Made by a program: the position numbers and the translations under genes. A stretch of 64,000 bases of DNA, taken from assembly GCF_963676475.1 (NCBI RefSeq), contig NZ_OY781106.1, positions 2,542,001 to 2,606,000 on the forward strand, read 5' to 3'. The notes beneath the pieces are model-generated. The model was not told where the DNA came from and ran no database searches. It saw only the letters and a program-made list of their open reading frames with translations. The stretch is from an uncultured Celeribacter sp. (lineage in GTDB: Bacteria; Pseudomonadota; Alphaproteobacteria; Rhodobacterales; Rhodobacteraceae). Shown here in pieces: positions 8,225 to 19,629 of the stretch (positions are counted from its first letter, which is position 1; every line of letters starts with the position of its first letter).

Positions 8225-8290
8225 TAGCGGGATCGAACCGCTGACCTCCTGCATGCCATGCAGGCGCTCTCCCAGCTGAGCTAAGGCCCC
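8215..8290 (-). tRNA. tRNA-Ala (anticodon GGC)
   Basis: The minus strand folds as a full 76-nt tRNA with encoded CCA. The acceptor stem GGGGCCT pairs with AGGCTCC and contains the G3:U70 wobble that identifies alanine tRNAs. The anticodon arm CCTGC-ATGGCAT-GCAGG gives anticodon GGC. The T arm contains GGTTCGATCCC. Confidence 0.96.
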
Positions 8291-8438
8291 AAATGACCGG
8301 TTTGGCGCCGGTCAGGCGACTGTGCGGGTGGGCGTTTCCCGTCCGCCCGCGCTACCTATTTTGTCTCGCCAGACGTTGCAAGCGAAAAAATGACAGGCAG
8401 ATGAAATTTTCCATCTGCCTCGTCGATTGATCCTCAGA

Positions 8439-8753
8439 TCAGTCCTCGTCGTCCGCTGCGACGTCGGCAATCTCGTCGAGAGAGACGTTATCGTCATCCT
8501 CGTCATCGTCCAGCAGATCGTCATCGAGATCGATGTCGGCATCATCATCGACGAGCAGATCGTCCTCGTCGTCGAGCTCTTCTGCGGGTTTCGCTTGTTC
8601 TTTTTCAGTGATGGCAACGCGGGACTTGTTGTTCACGTCAAAGGTCACGGTCTCACCAGTGTAGGGAGACACGATCGGATCGCGGTTCAAATCATAGAAC
8701 CGTTTGCCGGTGGTGGGGCAGACGCGTTTTACGCCCCATTCCTCTTTGGGCAT
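8439..8753 (-). CDS. FYDLN-acid family protein (TIGR02300-like)
   Basis: The 104-residue protein starts MPKEEWGVKRVCPTTGKRFYDLN, the zinc-ribbon-like N-terminus that names the FYDLN family, followed by a second block SPYTGETVTF. Residues 56-104 are almost entirely Asp and Glu. Such proteins are conserved and usually single-copy in alphaproteobacteria; no function is established. The acidic tail could mimic nucleic acid or bind basic partners. It lies just upstream of tRNA-Ala on the same strand. Confidence 0.9.
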   Translation of the reverse strand: MPKEEWGVKRVCPTTGKRFYDLNRDPIVSPYTGETVTFDVNNKSRVAITEKEQAKPAEELDDEDDLLVDDDADIDLDDDLLDDDEDDDNVSLDEIADVAADDED

Positions 8754-8913
8754 GATGAATCCCTTTCGTTAAATCTGATCCATATGTGGAGACCCGCGGG
8801 CCATGCCATATCGCAAGGGGGCTGTCAAAGGCTTTTCCCTCAAAAAACGGTAAAGAGCGTGGCCTCGGGTCCTTCGCCACGATATGTGGGGAGAATGCAC
8901 GAGAGAGGCAAGT

Positions 8914-9609
8914 ATGGGCGACATTATTCTAGAGGGAAATCCGCCGGTGGGGGTGACTTTGCGGCGATCGAGCCGGGCCAAGCGGCTGTCCTTACGGGTG
9001 TCACGTCTCGACGGGCGGGTGACACTGTCGATGCCCGCGCGCTTGCCTGAGCGCGAAGCCCTGGCATTTCTGCGCGAAAAGGAAGCGTGGATTCGCAAAC
9101 ATCTCGGCACGCGGGCGCCGGAGCGAAGTGCGGTTTTCGGTGCATACTTGCCCGTTCTTGGACAGGACGTTGAGATCGTGCCGGGACAGGGACGTCGTGC
9201 GGTGTTGAAAAATGGACGCCTTGAGGTGCCCGGTGAACCCGCGCGTGTTGCCGCAAAGGTCAAAGCCTTTCTCAAACTCGAAGCCCAGATGCGGCTGCGA
9301 GAGGCGTCCGATCGCTATGCGGCCTTGCTGAAAACCGATTACGGCCGGATCACCCTGCGCGATCCGCGCTCGCGCTGGGGGTCCTGCACCTCGGCGGGCA
9401 ATCTCATGTATTCCTGGCGCCTGGTGATGGCACCTGTGGCGGTGCTCAACTATGTCGCCGCGCATGAGGTGGCGCATCGGTTGGAGATGAACCATTCGGA
9501 GCGCTTCTGGGCTCATGTCGCGCGGGTGTGCCCCGATCACGCCGCCCATCGCCGCTGGTTGCATACCGAGGGTGAAACCCTTCACGCGTGGCGGTTCGAG
9601 ACGGATTGA
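8914..9609 (+). CDS. YgjP-like M48-related metal-dependent hydrolase
   Basis: The 231-residue protein is a soluble zinc metallohydrolase of the YgjP/DUF45 group. The catalytic motif HEVAHRLEMNHS places zinc ligands at His184 and His188 with Glu185 as general base. A conserved DPRSRWGSCTSAGNLMYSWRL block precedes it at about residues 150-170. The start at 8914 (MGDIILEG) follows GAGAGGCA. No signal peptide is evident. Substrates of this family are not well defined. Confidence 0.88.
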   Translation: MGDIILEGNPPVGVTLRRSSRAKRLSLRVSRLDGRVTLSMPARLPEREALAFLREKEAWIRKHLGTRAPERSAVFGAYLPVLGQDVEIVPGQGRRAVLKNGRLEVPGEPARVAAKVKAFLKLEAQMRLREASDRYAALLKTDYGRITLRDPRSRWGSCTSAGNLMYSWRLVMAPVAVLNYVAAHEVAHRLEMNHSERFWAHVARVCPDHAAHRRWLHTEGETLHAWRFETD

Positions 9610-9640
9610 CATTCCCGTCTTTGTGATCACATTTGCGCGC

Positions 9641-10294
9641 ATGATTACACCCACGATCCGCACATCTGAAACGCCAACAGCCGCTCATGACCGCGTTTAC
9701 CGCGCCTTGCGCACGCGGATCATGCATGGGGAATTCCTGCCGGGGCAGGCGCTGACCCTTCGGGGCATCGGCAAGATGTTCGATGTCTCGATGACACCCT
9801 CGCGCGAAGCCGTGCGGCGTCTGGTGGCGGACGGAGGGCTGAACCTTTCGGCCTCGGGGCGGGTGAGCACACCGGAGTTGTCGAACGAGCGCTTGGAAGA
9901 GCTGGCCTCGATCCGCGCGCTGATTGAGCCGGAACTCGCCTCTCGTGCGCTTCCTCGCGCCCATATGGCGCTGATCGAACGGTTGCAGACGATCAATGGC
10001 ACGATTGCCGAGATGGTCGCGAAACATGACGATGTGGGTTACATCCGCGCCAATCTCGAATTCCACCGCACGCTTTATTTGCGCGCGCAGGCGCCTGCGA
10101 TGTTGGCGCTGACGGAAACCGTCTGGCTTCAGCTCGGGCCAACGATGCGGGCGCTTTATGCGCGCCTCAACCGCACCGAAGTGCCTCACAATCACCGTCT
10201 GATCGTCGCCGCGCTGCGGGCCGGAGATGAGCCAGGGCTCAGGCTTGCGGTGCGTTCGGATGTGACGCAAGGGCTTCGCATGCTGGCCGTCTGA
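9641..10294 (+). CDS. GntR-family transcriptional regulator (FCD/FadR subfamily)
   Basis: The 217-residue protein has an N-terminal winged helix (RVYRALRTRIMHGEF to MTPSREAVRRLVADG, residues 17-69) and an all-helical FCD ligand domain. The histidines in NLEFHRTLY and VPHNHRLIVAAL are typical metal or ligand contacts of FCD domains. The ATG at 9641 was chosen because upstream in-frame sequence lies within the YgjP gene. Neighbours are unrelated genes, so its regulon is unclear; the thioesterase that follows is a candidate. Confidence 0.88.
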   Translation: MITPTIRTSETPTAAHDRVYRALRTRIMHGEFLPGQALTLRGIGKMFDVSMTPSREAVRRLVADGGLNLSASGRVSTPELSNERLEELASIRALIEPELASRALPRAHMALIERLQTINGTIAEMVAKHDDVGYIRANLEFHRTLYLRAQAPAMLALTETVWLQLGPTMRALYARLNRTEVPHNHRLIVAALRAGDEPGLRLAVRSDVTQGLRMLAV

Positions 10295-10390
10295 CCCCTC
10301 GCCCCTCCCCTGCCGCATGTGCAGGAGGCGTCTTGACCTTTCTTGCGGCGCAGAGTGTTCTGTGGCGACAGCAAGAAACACAGGGACGAT

Positions 10391-10867
10391 ATGGCACGCT
10401 ATCTTGAGATGACCGAAATGATGACGCCGGATATGGCAAATTTTTCCGGCAAGGTGCACGGTGGCGCCTTATTGCGTCTTTTGGACCTCGTGGCCTTCTC
10501 CTGTGCCTCCCGCTATTCGGGACAATATGCGGTCACGCTGTCGGTTGATCAGGTGATGTTCAAAGAGCCGATCCATGTCGGCGAATTGCTCCATTGCCGT
10601 GCCACAGTGAATTATGTCGGGCGCAGTTCGATGGAGATCGGCATTCGTGTCGAGGCGGAAAACATCCGCACCCGGCATGTGCGCCACACGAATTCCTGCT
10701 ATTTCACCATGGTGGCCGTTGACGACAACGGAAAAACCGTTGAGGTGCCTCGATTTACACCCGAGACGACCGTGGACCAGAACCGCTGGCGTGCCGCTGA
10801 AATCCGCAAGGAATTGCGCAAAGAGCATGCCAAACGTCTTGAAGAAGCCTCTAAGGGCGATGCGTGA
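10391..10867 (+). CDS. Acyl-CoA thioesterase (hotdog, YciA/BACH-type)
   Basis: The 158-residue hotdog-fold protein hydrolyses acyl-CoAs. The region GKVHGGALLRLLDLVAF matches the central helix of the acyl-CoA thioester hydrolase family, with VTLSVDQVMFKEPIHVGELL in the first strand set. The C-terminus is a highly charged helix (RKELRKEHAKRLEEA). The start at 10391 removes 16 unlikely codons. No secretion signal is visible. Confidence 0.85.
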   Translation: MARYLEMTEMMTPDMANFSGKVHGGALLRLLDLVAFSCASRYSGQYAVTLSVDQVMFKEPIHVGELLHCRATVNYVGRSSMEIGIRVEAENIRTRHVRHTNSCYFTMVAVDDNGKTVEVPRFTPETTVDQNRWRAAEIRKELRKEHAKRLEEASKGDA

Positions 10868-11161
10868 CGCTAAAGCGTCTTTCCTGACTTTTCCCAAGCC
10901 AGACTTTTTGCCGCAAGACACGCAGAGACCGTTAGAATGGCTGCGGGTCGACGCGCGTCCCGAGACAACATCTCCCTTTTTGCCCCCTGCCCCTCAGCCC
11001 GAAGACCCCACGAGAGCTTGAGAAAAGAGCCCGGAGTGCGTCATCCTCCGGCATCTCCGCCGAGATCAATTTGCAAAAGAAAAAAGAATGCACTGAAAAT
11101 TAAGACCTCATCTTCATGTTGATCGCAACTGACTCTCATCTTCCTGAAAATGGGGCAAAAC

Positions 11162-13090
11162 ATGCTTCGCGCAACACTCTCCAAACTTTCCGTTCGGATT
11201 TACCTTATCGTTCTGGTCTCCATGATCATGATCCTCTCTCTGTCACAGTTCATGCTGTCGATCGCTTATAAAAATGCACTCGAAATGCGTGAACAACACC
11301 TGAGCGATGTGGTCGATACCGTCGTTTCGAATCTGACATTGCTCGAAACCGGTGTCCAAAAAGGCGACTTGTCGCGTGAAGAAGCCTATTCGCTCGCACG
11401 AGAGCGGATCATGACCTCCTCCTATGACGAGGCCGGTTATTTCTTTGCCTTCGACCGCAGCAATCGCATGATCGCGCACCCGACAAAACCCGAATGGATC
11501 GGCCAGGATATGTCCGACTACTCCGACACGCGGGACACCAATATCTTTGTGGCGATGTCGGATCTCATCAAAGAGCAGGGGCGTGGCAAAATCACCTATT
11601 TTTTCCCGAAACCCGATGGTGATGGCGACGAAGAGAAAATCAGCTATGTCGCGGAATTCGAGCCGTGGGGCTGGATTGTCGGAACCGGATCGTATCTCTC
11701 CGACATCGAGGCGCAGACAGCAAAAATGCGCAACATAGGCTACGCCGTGGAATTTTTTACCCTGATCTTCCTTCTTGGCACATCCACTCTTCTTGCGCGC
11801 AGCGTCACCAATCCACTGAACATGTTGCGACACCGTATGTCCAAAATGTCGGATGGAGACACCACATCGCCGGTCCCCATGACCCAAAGCCAAAGTGAAA
11901 TCGGTGAAATGGCGCGTGTCTTGGAAGTGTTCCGAACAGCTCTGGTGGAACGCGAAGAACTCGCGCAACAACAAGCGATCAAAGATGCTGAATTGCTCAA
12001 GGAACGCGAAGCAAATGCCGAACGCGAGCGGGAAACGGAACGTCGCGAAGCTCAGGCTGCCGAGCAGCGCCGTCAGGAGCAAGAGGCTGCACGCCTTGAA
12101 AAGGAAAAAGAACGTGCCCTCGCGGAAAAAGAACGGGAACGCAATCGGCAAGAACAACAACGCGTTGTCGACACGCTCGCCACAGGGCTTGGCGCCATGT
12201 CTCGCGGCGATTTGACAGTCCGCATCGACGAAGAATTCCCAGACTCTTACGAAAAACTGCGCAATGACTTCAATAATGCGGTGACAAAGGTCGCACATCT
12301 GGCCTCCGCCATTGCGGAAGGCGCGGTGACGATCATCAATGAAACAGAGAACCTCAACAGCGCGTCACTTGACCTGAGCCGTCGCACAGAAACTCAGGCC
12401 GCCTCTCTCGAAGAGACAGCCGCAGCCATCACGGAATTGGCTGCTTCGGTCGAAAACTCCGCCAAAAGCGCCAAGACTGCGGCCGAAACCGTTGGCCAGA
12501 CCAAGGAACGCTCCACTGTCGGGCGCGATGTTGTGCACCGCACAGTCAAAGCGATGAATGACATTGCCGAAAGCTCGACCCAGATCTCCAAGATCACGAG
12601 CGTGATCGACGACATCGCCTTCCAGACCAACCTTCTGGCGCTGAACGCAGGTGTGGAAGCCGCGCGGGCGGGCGAATCCGGACGCGGTTTTGCCGTCGTG
12701 GCTTCCGAGGTTCGCGCCTTGGCACAGCGCAGCTCGGAAGCCGCCAACGAAATCGCCCAACTGATTGAAACCTCTGGCCGTCAGGTCGATGAAGGCGTAC
12801 AGCTCGTCAACGCTTCAGGTAGTGCGCTCACGGAAATTGAATCTCTGGTTACGAATTTGGACACCTTGGTGAAAATGATCGCAACGTCCGCTTCAGAACA
12901 ATCCGTAGGCCTGTCTGAAATCACCACAGCCGTCAGCCAACTCGACCAAGTGACACAACACAATGCCGCCATGTTCGAGGAAACGACAGCCGCGTTGCAG
13001 GCATTGAAAGCACAGGCGACATCCCTTGAACGAGACAGCGCCCAGCTCAAAACCTCAAAAGACGGCGACGACCTCCGCCTCGCGTCCTGA
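11162..13090 (+). CDS. Methyl-accepting chemotaxis protein with Cache-type sensor
   Basis: The 642-residue receptor has a membrane anchor at about 8-32, a periplasmic single-Cache domain to about residue 185 (DEAGYFFAFDRSNRMIAHPTKPEW is its core, seen by its ends), a second membrane helix near 195-214, a HAMP domain, a strongly charged helix of about 70 residues rich in Glu, Arg and Gln, a second HAMP-like segment, then the signalling domain. The tip contains DDIAFQTNLLALNAGVEAA and the flanking glutamates suited to methylation. There is no C-terminal CheR/CheB-docking pentapeptide. GGGG before 11162 supports this start; an in-frame ATG at 11150 has no ribosome site. Confidence 0.92.
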   Translation: MLRATLSKLSVRIYLIVLVSMIMILSLSQFMLSIAYKNALEMREQHLSDVVDTVVSNLTLLETGVQKGDLSREEAYSLARERIMTSSYDEAGYFFAFDRSNRMIAHPTKPEWIGQDMSDYSDTRDTNIFVAMSDLIKEQGRGKITYFFPKPDGDGDEEKISYVAEFEPWGWIVGTGSYLSDIEAQTAKMRNIGYAVEFFTLIFLLGTSTLLARSVTNPLNMLRHRMSKMSDGDTTSPVPMTQSQSEIGEMARVLEVFRTALVEREELAQQQAIKDAELLKEREANAERERETERREAQAAEQRRQEQEAARLEKEKERALAEKERERNRQEQQRVVDTLATGLGAMSRGDLTVRIDEEFPDSYEKLRNDFNNAVTKVAHLASAIAEGAVTIINETENLNSASLDLSRRTETQAASLEETAAAITELAASVENSAKSAKTAAETVGQTKERSTVGRDVVHRTVKAMNDIAESSTQISKITSVIDDIAFQTNLLALNAGVEAARAGESGRGFAVVASEVRALAQRSSEAANEIAQLIETSGRQVDEGVQLVNASGSALTEIESLVTNLDTLVKMIATSASEQSVGLSEITTAVSQLDQVTQHNAAMFEETTAALQALKAQATSLERDSAQLKTSKDGDDLRLAS

Positions 13091-13516
13091 CACCATCTCC
13101 ACAGCCCCCAATACCCGGACACTCTCCAGGCGTTGGGGGGCGGCATACTCAGAAAAGCGATCAGCTCGCAAAGATATGAATGCGAGTCGCGCAACCTGTC
13201 CATCACAGCGATAGAAACACCCCTCAGCTCCTGAAAACTGACCTCTCCCAGAAAATGCTCAGAGCGCCGCAACTGCTTAAAACATACAAACACACCACAA
13301 AAACAAAAATACACACAGGCCATGGCATTGAATATTAATGATATTTTAGTTTGTTAACTTATTTTACAAAGATCAGTAAATTTTCGTGAACATATTCACA
13401 AAGAACCGTCCCAAACGTCTCAAGCCACGCGCGTTTTCATTTTAAACTCTGTAAACCTTATCCCGAGGAGAAGGCTTGTTCTGTGAATGAGCCGTGTTTT
13501 GAGTTGGGAGGCGACG
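13091..13516 (+). promoter_or_regulatory. Gene-free region upstream of acs
   Basis: No convincing coding sequence was found in this 426-bp stretch. The first part has a GC-rich inverted repeat (GCCCCCAA 13104-13111 with TTGGGGGGC 13133-13141) without a T-run, perhaps the chemoreceptor mRNA end. The interval 13327-13400 is markedly AT-rich compared with its surroundings and probably holds the acs promoter. I could not assign -35 and -10 boxes with confidence. Confidence 0.4.
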
Positions 13517-15481
<1,965 letters not shown>

Positions 15482-15508
15482 CATTTTCGCAGATATGGTA
15501 GGCTTTTA

Positions 15509-15538
15509 GCATCACCCCCACGAAATGAGGGGTGATGC
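15509..15538 (+). repeat. Stem-loop downstream of acs
   Basis: GCATCACCCC pairs perfectly with GGGGTGATGC around a 10-nt loop. It lies 28 bp after the acs stop and lacks a T-run. It could stabilise the acs transcript end or separate it from the symporter genes. Confidence 0.5.
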
Positions 15539-15684
15539 GCCCACAACCCAAGGGAACGCCAGAAACGGGAAATTGGGTTGAACTGGCAAAAAGAACGGGT
15601 CCCGCGAGGAGGCGGGGGACGTGATTTAAAGGACCCGAAAGGTTTCAAAAACCCGGGTTTGGGACAAAAGGGAGGACCGCACTC

Positions 15685-15942
15685 ATGGCGGAAAATTCAG
15701 AAAACAATGCCTATTGGTCAGCGAACAAGCGGATCATCGGCATCTCATTGGTGATTTGGTTCATCTGTTCTTTCGGCTTCGGCATTCTGCTGCGCCCGAT
15801 GCTTGCGAGCATCAAGATCGGCGGCACGGATCTCGGCTTCTGGTTCGCCCAGCAAGGCTCGATCCTCGTGTTCCTCGTGCTCATTTTCACCTACGCGGCG
15901 AAAATGAACAAACTCGACAAGCAACATGGCGTGGACGAATAA
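15685..15942 (+). CDS. DUF4212 small membrane subunit of solute:sodium symporter
   Basis: This 85-residue protein has two hydrophobic segments (about 20-42 and 52-73) and a charged C-terminus. It matches the DUF4212 family, small proteins encoded directly before ActP-type symporters. GGGAGG lies upstream of the ATG. It is separated from the symporter gene by 12 bp and probably acts as its accessory subunit in the inner membrane. Confidence 0.88.
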   Translation: MAENSENNAYWSANKRIIGISLVIWFICSFGFGILLRPMLASIKIGGTDLGFWFAQQGSILVFLVLIFTYAAKMNKLDKQHGVDE

Positions 15943-15954
15943 GGAGCATCACCA

Positions 15955-17694
15955 ATGGATCAGTTTACCCTCAACCTGATCGTTGTGGGCGCGACCTTTG
16001 CGCTCTACATCGGTATCGCGATCTGGGCCCGTGCGGGTTCCACATCTGAATTCTATGCCGCAGGCCGGGGCGTGCACCCGGTTGTCAACGGCATGGCCAC
16101 GGGCGCGGACTGGATGTCTGCGGCCTCCTTCATCTCCATGGCGGGGATCATCTCTTTCGGCGGCTACAACACCTCGGCCTATCTTATGGGGTGGACCGGC
16201 GGCTACGTGTTGCTGGCCATGCTGATCGCGCCTTACCTGCGCAAATTCGGCAAATTCACCGTGCCCGAGTTCATCGGTGACCGTTTTTACAGCCAAACGG
16301 CACGCACCGTGGCCGTGATCTGCCTCATCACCGCGTCCCTGACCTATGTGATCGGCCAGATGACGGGCGTCGGCGTGGCCTTCTCGCGCTTCCTCGAAGT
16401 GGACAACACCACCGGTCTTTTGATCGGCGCGGCCATCGTGTTCTTCTACGCCGTGATCGGCGGGATGAAGGGCATCACCTACACGCAGGTTGCTCAGTAC
16501 GTCGTTCTGATCATGGCCTACACCATCCCGGCGATCTTCATCTCGCTCAAGCTGACCGGCAACCCGGTGCCGCCTCTGGGTCTCTTTGCAGATGCGAAAT
16601 CTACGGGTGTGCCGATCCTTGAGACCCTCAACGGGATGCTTCAGGATCTGGGCTTCGCGGAATACACGCAGCAAACCGACACCACGCTGAACATGTTCTT
16701 GTTCACCATGTCGCTGATGATCGGCACCGCCGGTCTACCGCATGTGATCGTGCGCTTCTTCACCGTGCCGACCGTGGCAGATGCACGGTCTTCCGCAGGT
16801 TGGGCGCTTGTGTTCATCGCACTTCTCTACCTCACCGCACCGGCTGTGGCCGCCATGGCCCGCGTCAACCTGATCGACACCTTCTACCCGAACGGCACAC
16901 AGAGCGAAGCTGTCTCCCTTGAGGCCATCGAGAACAACGAGAACCTCGACTGGGTGCGCAACTGGGAACAAACCGGCCTGCTTGCCTTTGATGACAAGAA
17001 CGGCGACGGTCTGATCGAGTACAACGGCTCTGCCGACAACGAGTTGACCGTGAACCGCGACATCATCACGCTGGCGAACCCTGAGATCGCGAACCTGCCA
17101 GGTTGGGTGATCGCTCTGGTCGCGGCCGGTGGTCTCGCCGCCGCTCTGTCCACCGCAGCCGGTCTGTTGATGGCGATTTCCTCGGCGGTCTCGCACGACC
17201 TCATCAAATCGCAGATCAACCCGTCCATCTCGGAAAAAGGCGAGTTGTTGTCGGCGCGTATCTCCATGGCCGTGGCCATCGTGATCGCGACCTACCTGGG
17301 CCTCAACCCTCCGGGCTTTGCCGCGCAAACCGTGGCTCTGGCCTTCGGTTTGGCAGCCTCCTCGATCTTCCCGGCTTTGCTGATGGGTATTTTCTCGAAG
17401 CGCATCAACAACAAGGGCGCCGTGGCCGGTATGGTCGCAGGTCTTGTGGTGACGCTCGTCTACATCTTCCTGCACAAGGGCTGGTTCTTCATCCCGGGCA
17501 CCAACTCCTTTGACGACAGCAATCCGCTTCTGCTGTCGATCAAATCGACCTCCTTCGGGTCCATCGGCGCTCTGGTGAACTTCGCCGTGGCCTATGTGGT
17601 GTCCAACGCCACGGATGAACCGCCGGTCGAAATCCAGGAGCTGGTCGAAAGCGTCCGCATCCCGCGCGGTGCAGGCGGAGCCGTCGACCACTAA
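15955..17694 (+). CDS. ActP-like sodium:solute symporter
   Basis: The 579-residue protein is a multi-span sodium/solute symporter of the acetate-permease-like branch paired with DUF4212. Core motifs include SEFYAAGRGVHPVVNGMATGADWMSAASF near residue 25-55 and GTAGLPHVIVRFFTVP near 262. Its position after acs and DUF4212 points to acetate or a related short carboxylate. An approximately 60-residue hydrophilic loop (about residues 310-370) is a feature of this subfamily. Strict acetate specificity is not shown by sequence. Confidence 0.9.
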   Translation: MDQFTLNLIVVGATFALYIGIAIWARAGSTSEFYAAGRGVHPVVNGMATGADWMSAASFISMAGIISFGGYNTSAYLMGWTGGYVLLAMLIAPYLRKFGKFTVPEFIGDRFYSQTARTVAVICLITASLTYVIGQMTGVGVAFSRFLEVDNTTGLLIGAAIVFFYAVIGGMKGITYTQVAQYVVLIMAYTIPAIFISLKLTGNPVPPLGLFADAKSTGVPILETLNGMLQDLGFAEYTQQTDTTLNMFLFTMSLMIGTAGLPHVIVRFFTVPTVADARSSAGWALVFIALLYLTAPAVAAMARVNLIDTFYPNGTQSEAVSLEAIENNENLDWVRNWEQTGLLAFDDKNGDGLIEYNGSADNELTVNRDIITLANPEIANLPGWVIALVAAGGLAAALSTAAGLLMAISSAVSHDLIKSQINPSISEKGELLSARISMAVAIVIATYLGLNPPGFAAQTVALAFGLAASSIFPALLMGIFSKRINNKGAVAGMVAGLVVTLVYIFLHKGWFFIPGTNSFDDSNPLLLSIKSTSFGSIGALVNFAVAYVVSNATDEPPVEIQELVESVRIPRGAGGAVDH

Positions 17695-17735
17695 AAGGTT
17701 TGGGCTGGCGTCATCGCCAGTCCATCTTCATATTG

Positions 17736-17768
17736 GGCGCGGGGGATTGATCTTCCGCGCCTTTTTTT
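17736..17768 (+). terminator. Rho-independent terminator after the symporter gene
   Basis: GGCGCGG (17736-17742) pairs with CCGCGCC (17755-17761) and is followed by seven T residues. It closes the symporter transcript, so the downstream DUF294 operon needs its own promoter or readthrough. Confidence 0.9.
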
Positions 17769-17793
17769 AACCGCTTTTCCCGGGAGGCCAGAG

Positions 17794-19611
17794 GTGAACG
17801 CCACATCAAAGATCATCGACTTCCTTCAGATCACCCACCCCTATGACGTGCTGCCCCAAAGTGAATTGGCCGAGCTTGCCACCGGGTTCTCGCGCAAGAC
17901 CTATGCCGAGGGCGAAGTGATCTATGCCCATGGCGAATTGCTCGAAGGTCTCTATCTGATCAAGGACGGCTCCGTCGAAATCACCGATGCCAATGGTGCA
18001 CAGATGTCGCTGTTGCAAAAGTCGAACCATTTCGGCGAGCGCGGGCTGTTGCGCGATGGCGTGGCGGCGACCACGGCGACGGCGGCCTCCGCTTGCACGG
18101 TGCTGTTGCTCACGCCCGAGGCCTTCAAATCCGAAGTGGCCGCAAACCCCGAATTTGCCCGCTATTTCAATCGCGGCCAGGCGCGTCCCAAATCCGCCTC
18201 GGGTCTGATGACCCAACATGTTTCCGATCTCATGGCCCATGCGCCCGTGACCTGTGCGGAAACCTCCACCATTGCCGAGTGCGCGCGACTGATGCGCGAC
18301 GCAAAAGTGTCGTCGGTGGCAGTGACAGAGGGTGAACGCCTGTTGGGCCTCGTCACCGTGCGCGACATGACGAACAAGGTCTTGGCCGAGGGCCGTGACA
18401 CCGCCCTGCCCATATCGACCATCATGGCAAAAGAGCCGATCACACTCACCCCCGGCGCGCTTGGCACCGATGTGATCCACGTCATGCTGGAGAACCACAT
18501 CGGGCATTTGCCCATCGTCGAAGGTGGCAAACTGGTCGGCATGGTCACACAGACCGACATCACCCGGTTCTTTGGATCGAGCCAGACCCAGATGGTTTTT
18601 GACCTAAGCAAGGCCGAAAGCATTGCCGATATGGCCGCCGTCACCGCGCGTCTGCCGGAATTTCTCATGCAACTCGTCGGCAGCCATCTCGCCCATGACG
18701 TGGTCACCCGCAAAATCACCGACATCGCGGACATCGTCACCCGGCGGTTGTTGAAAATGGCCGAAGAGGAATTCGGTCCCGCCCCCATGCCCTATCTCTG
18801 GGCCGCCTGCGGGTCCCAAGGCCGACGCGAACAGACCGGCGTGTCGGATCAGGACAATTGTCTGATCATCGACAACGCGGCAACCGACGCGGACATGGAC
18901 TACTTCCGCAAATTGGCGCGCTTTGTCTGCGACGGGCTGGACGCCTGCGGCTATGTCTATTGCCCGGGCGATATGATGGCCATGGCCGACCGCTGGTGCC
19001 AGCCCCTCTCCGTTTGGGAAGGCTATTTCAACAAATGGATCGCCGCCCCCGACAATGAGGCCCAGATGCTGGCCTCCGTCATGTATGACCTGCGCCCCAT
19101 CGCAGGCGAGGAGCGCCTCTTCGCACCGTTGCAGAAAACTGCGCTGGAGGCGGCGGCGAAGAATTCGATCTTTGTCGCGCATATGATTTCGAACTCTTTG
19201 AAACACACGCCGCCTCTGGGCCTCTTGCGCGGCTTTGCGACGATCAAATCCGGCGAGCATCGCAATCAGCTCGACATGAAAGCCAACGGCGTCGTCCCCA
19301 TCGTCGATTTGGGCCGGGTCTACGCGCTTCAGGGCAAGCTCTCTGAGGCCAACACCCGCGCGCGGATCGAAGGCGCGATCGAAGCCGGGGTGATTTCGAA
19401 AACCGGCGGCAAGGACCTCTTGGCCGCCTACGACATGATCGCCACTGCGCGTCTCGAACAACAGGCTGAACAGGTCCGCAGCGGCCGCAAACCCGACAAT
19501 TTCCTGAGCCCTTCGGCGCTTCCGGCGTTCGAGCGCTCCCACCTGCGCGATGCCTTCGTCATCGTGCGCACCATGCAATCTTCGCTCGGATCAAGCTCCG
19601 CGCGCTCATAA
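17794..19611 (+). CDS. CNMP-CBS-DUF294 putative nucleotidyltransferase
   Basis: The 605-residue protein has a cyclic-nucleotide-binding-like domain (1-130), a CBS pair (about 140-260, with MTQHVSDLM and IMAKEPITLTP starting the two repeats) and a DUF294 nucleotidyltransferase domain. GSQGRREQ at about 340-347 followed by SDQDN at 351-355 is the NTase signature with both metal-binding aspartates. A helical DUF294_C domain ends the protein. Architecture recalls GlnD-like signalling enzymes, but no target is known. The start is GTG with GGGAGG upstream. It leads a four-gene operon next to acetate genes, suggesting a sensor for energy charge or acetate flux. Confidence 0.88.
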   Translation: MNATSKIIDFLQITHPYDVLPQSELAELATGFSRKTYAEGEVIYAHGELLEGLYLIKDGSVEITDANGAQMSLLQKSNHFGERGLLRDGVAATTATAASACTVLLLTPEAFKSEVAANPEFARYFNRGQARPKSASGLMTQHVSDLMAHAPVTCAETSTIAECARLMRDAKVSSVAVTEGERLLGLVTVRDMTNKVLAEGRDTALPISTIMAKEPITLTPGALGTDVIHVMLENHIGHLPIVEGGKLVGMVTQTDITRFFGSSQTQMVFDLSKAESIADMAAVTARLPEFLMQLVGSHLAHDVVTRKITDIADIVTRRLLKMAEEEFGPAPMPYLWAACGSQGRREQTGVSDQDNCLIIDNAATDADMDYFRKLARFVCDGLDACGYVYCPGDMMAMADRWCQPLSVWEGYFNKWIAAPDNEAQMLASVMYDLRPIAGEERLFAPLQKTALEAAAKNSIFVAHMISNSLKHTPPLGLLRGFATIKSGEHRNQLDMKANGVVPIVDLGRVYALQGKLSEANTRARIEGAIEAGVISKTGGKDLLAAYDMIATARLEQQAEQVRSGRKPDNFLSPSALPAFERSHLRDAFVIVRTMQSSLGSSSARS

Positions 19612-19629
19612 CAAAGAGGGTCAAACCCC

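Noticed and set aside
15985..17691. Long minus-strand frames opposite the ActP-like gene
   Set aside because: Composition is His/Asp/Arg-rich and typical of antisense frames; the symporter reading is unambiguous.
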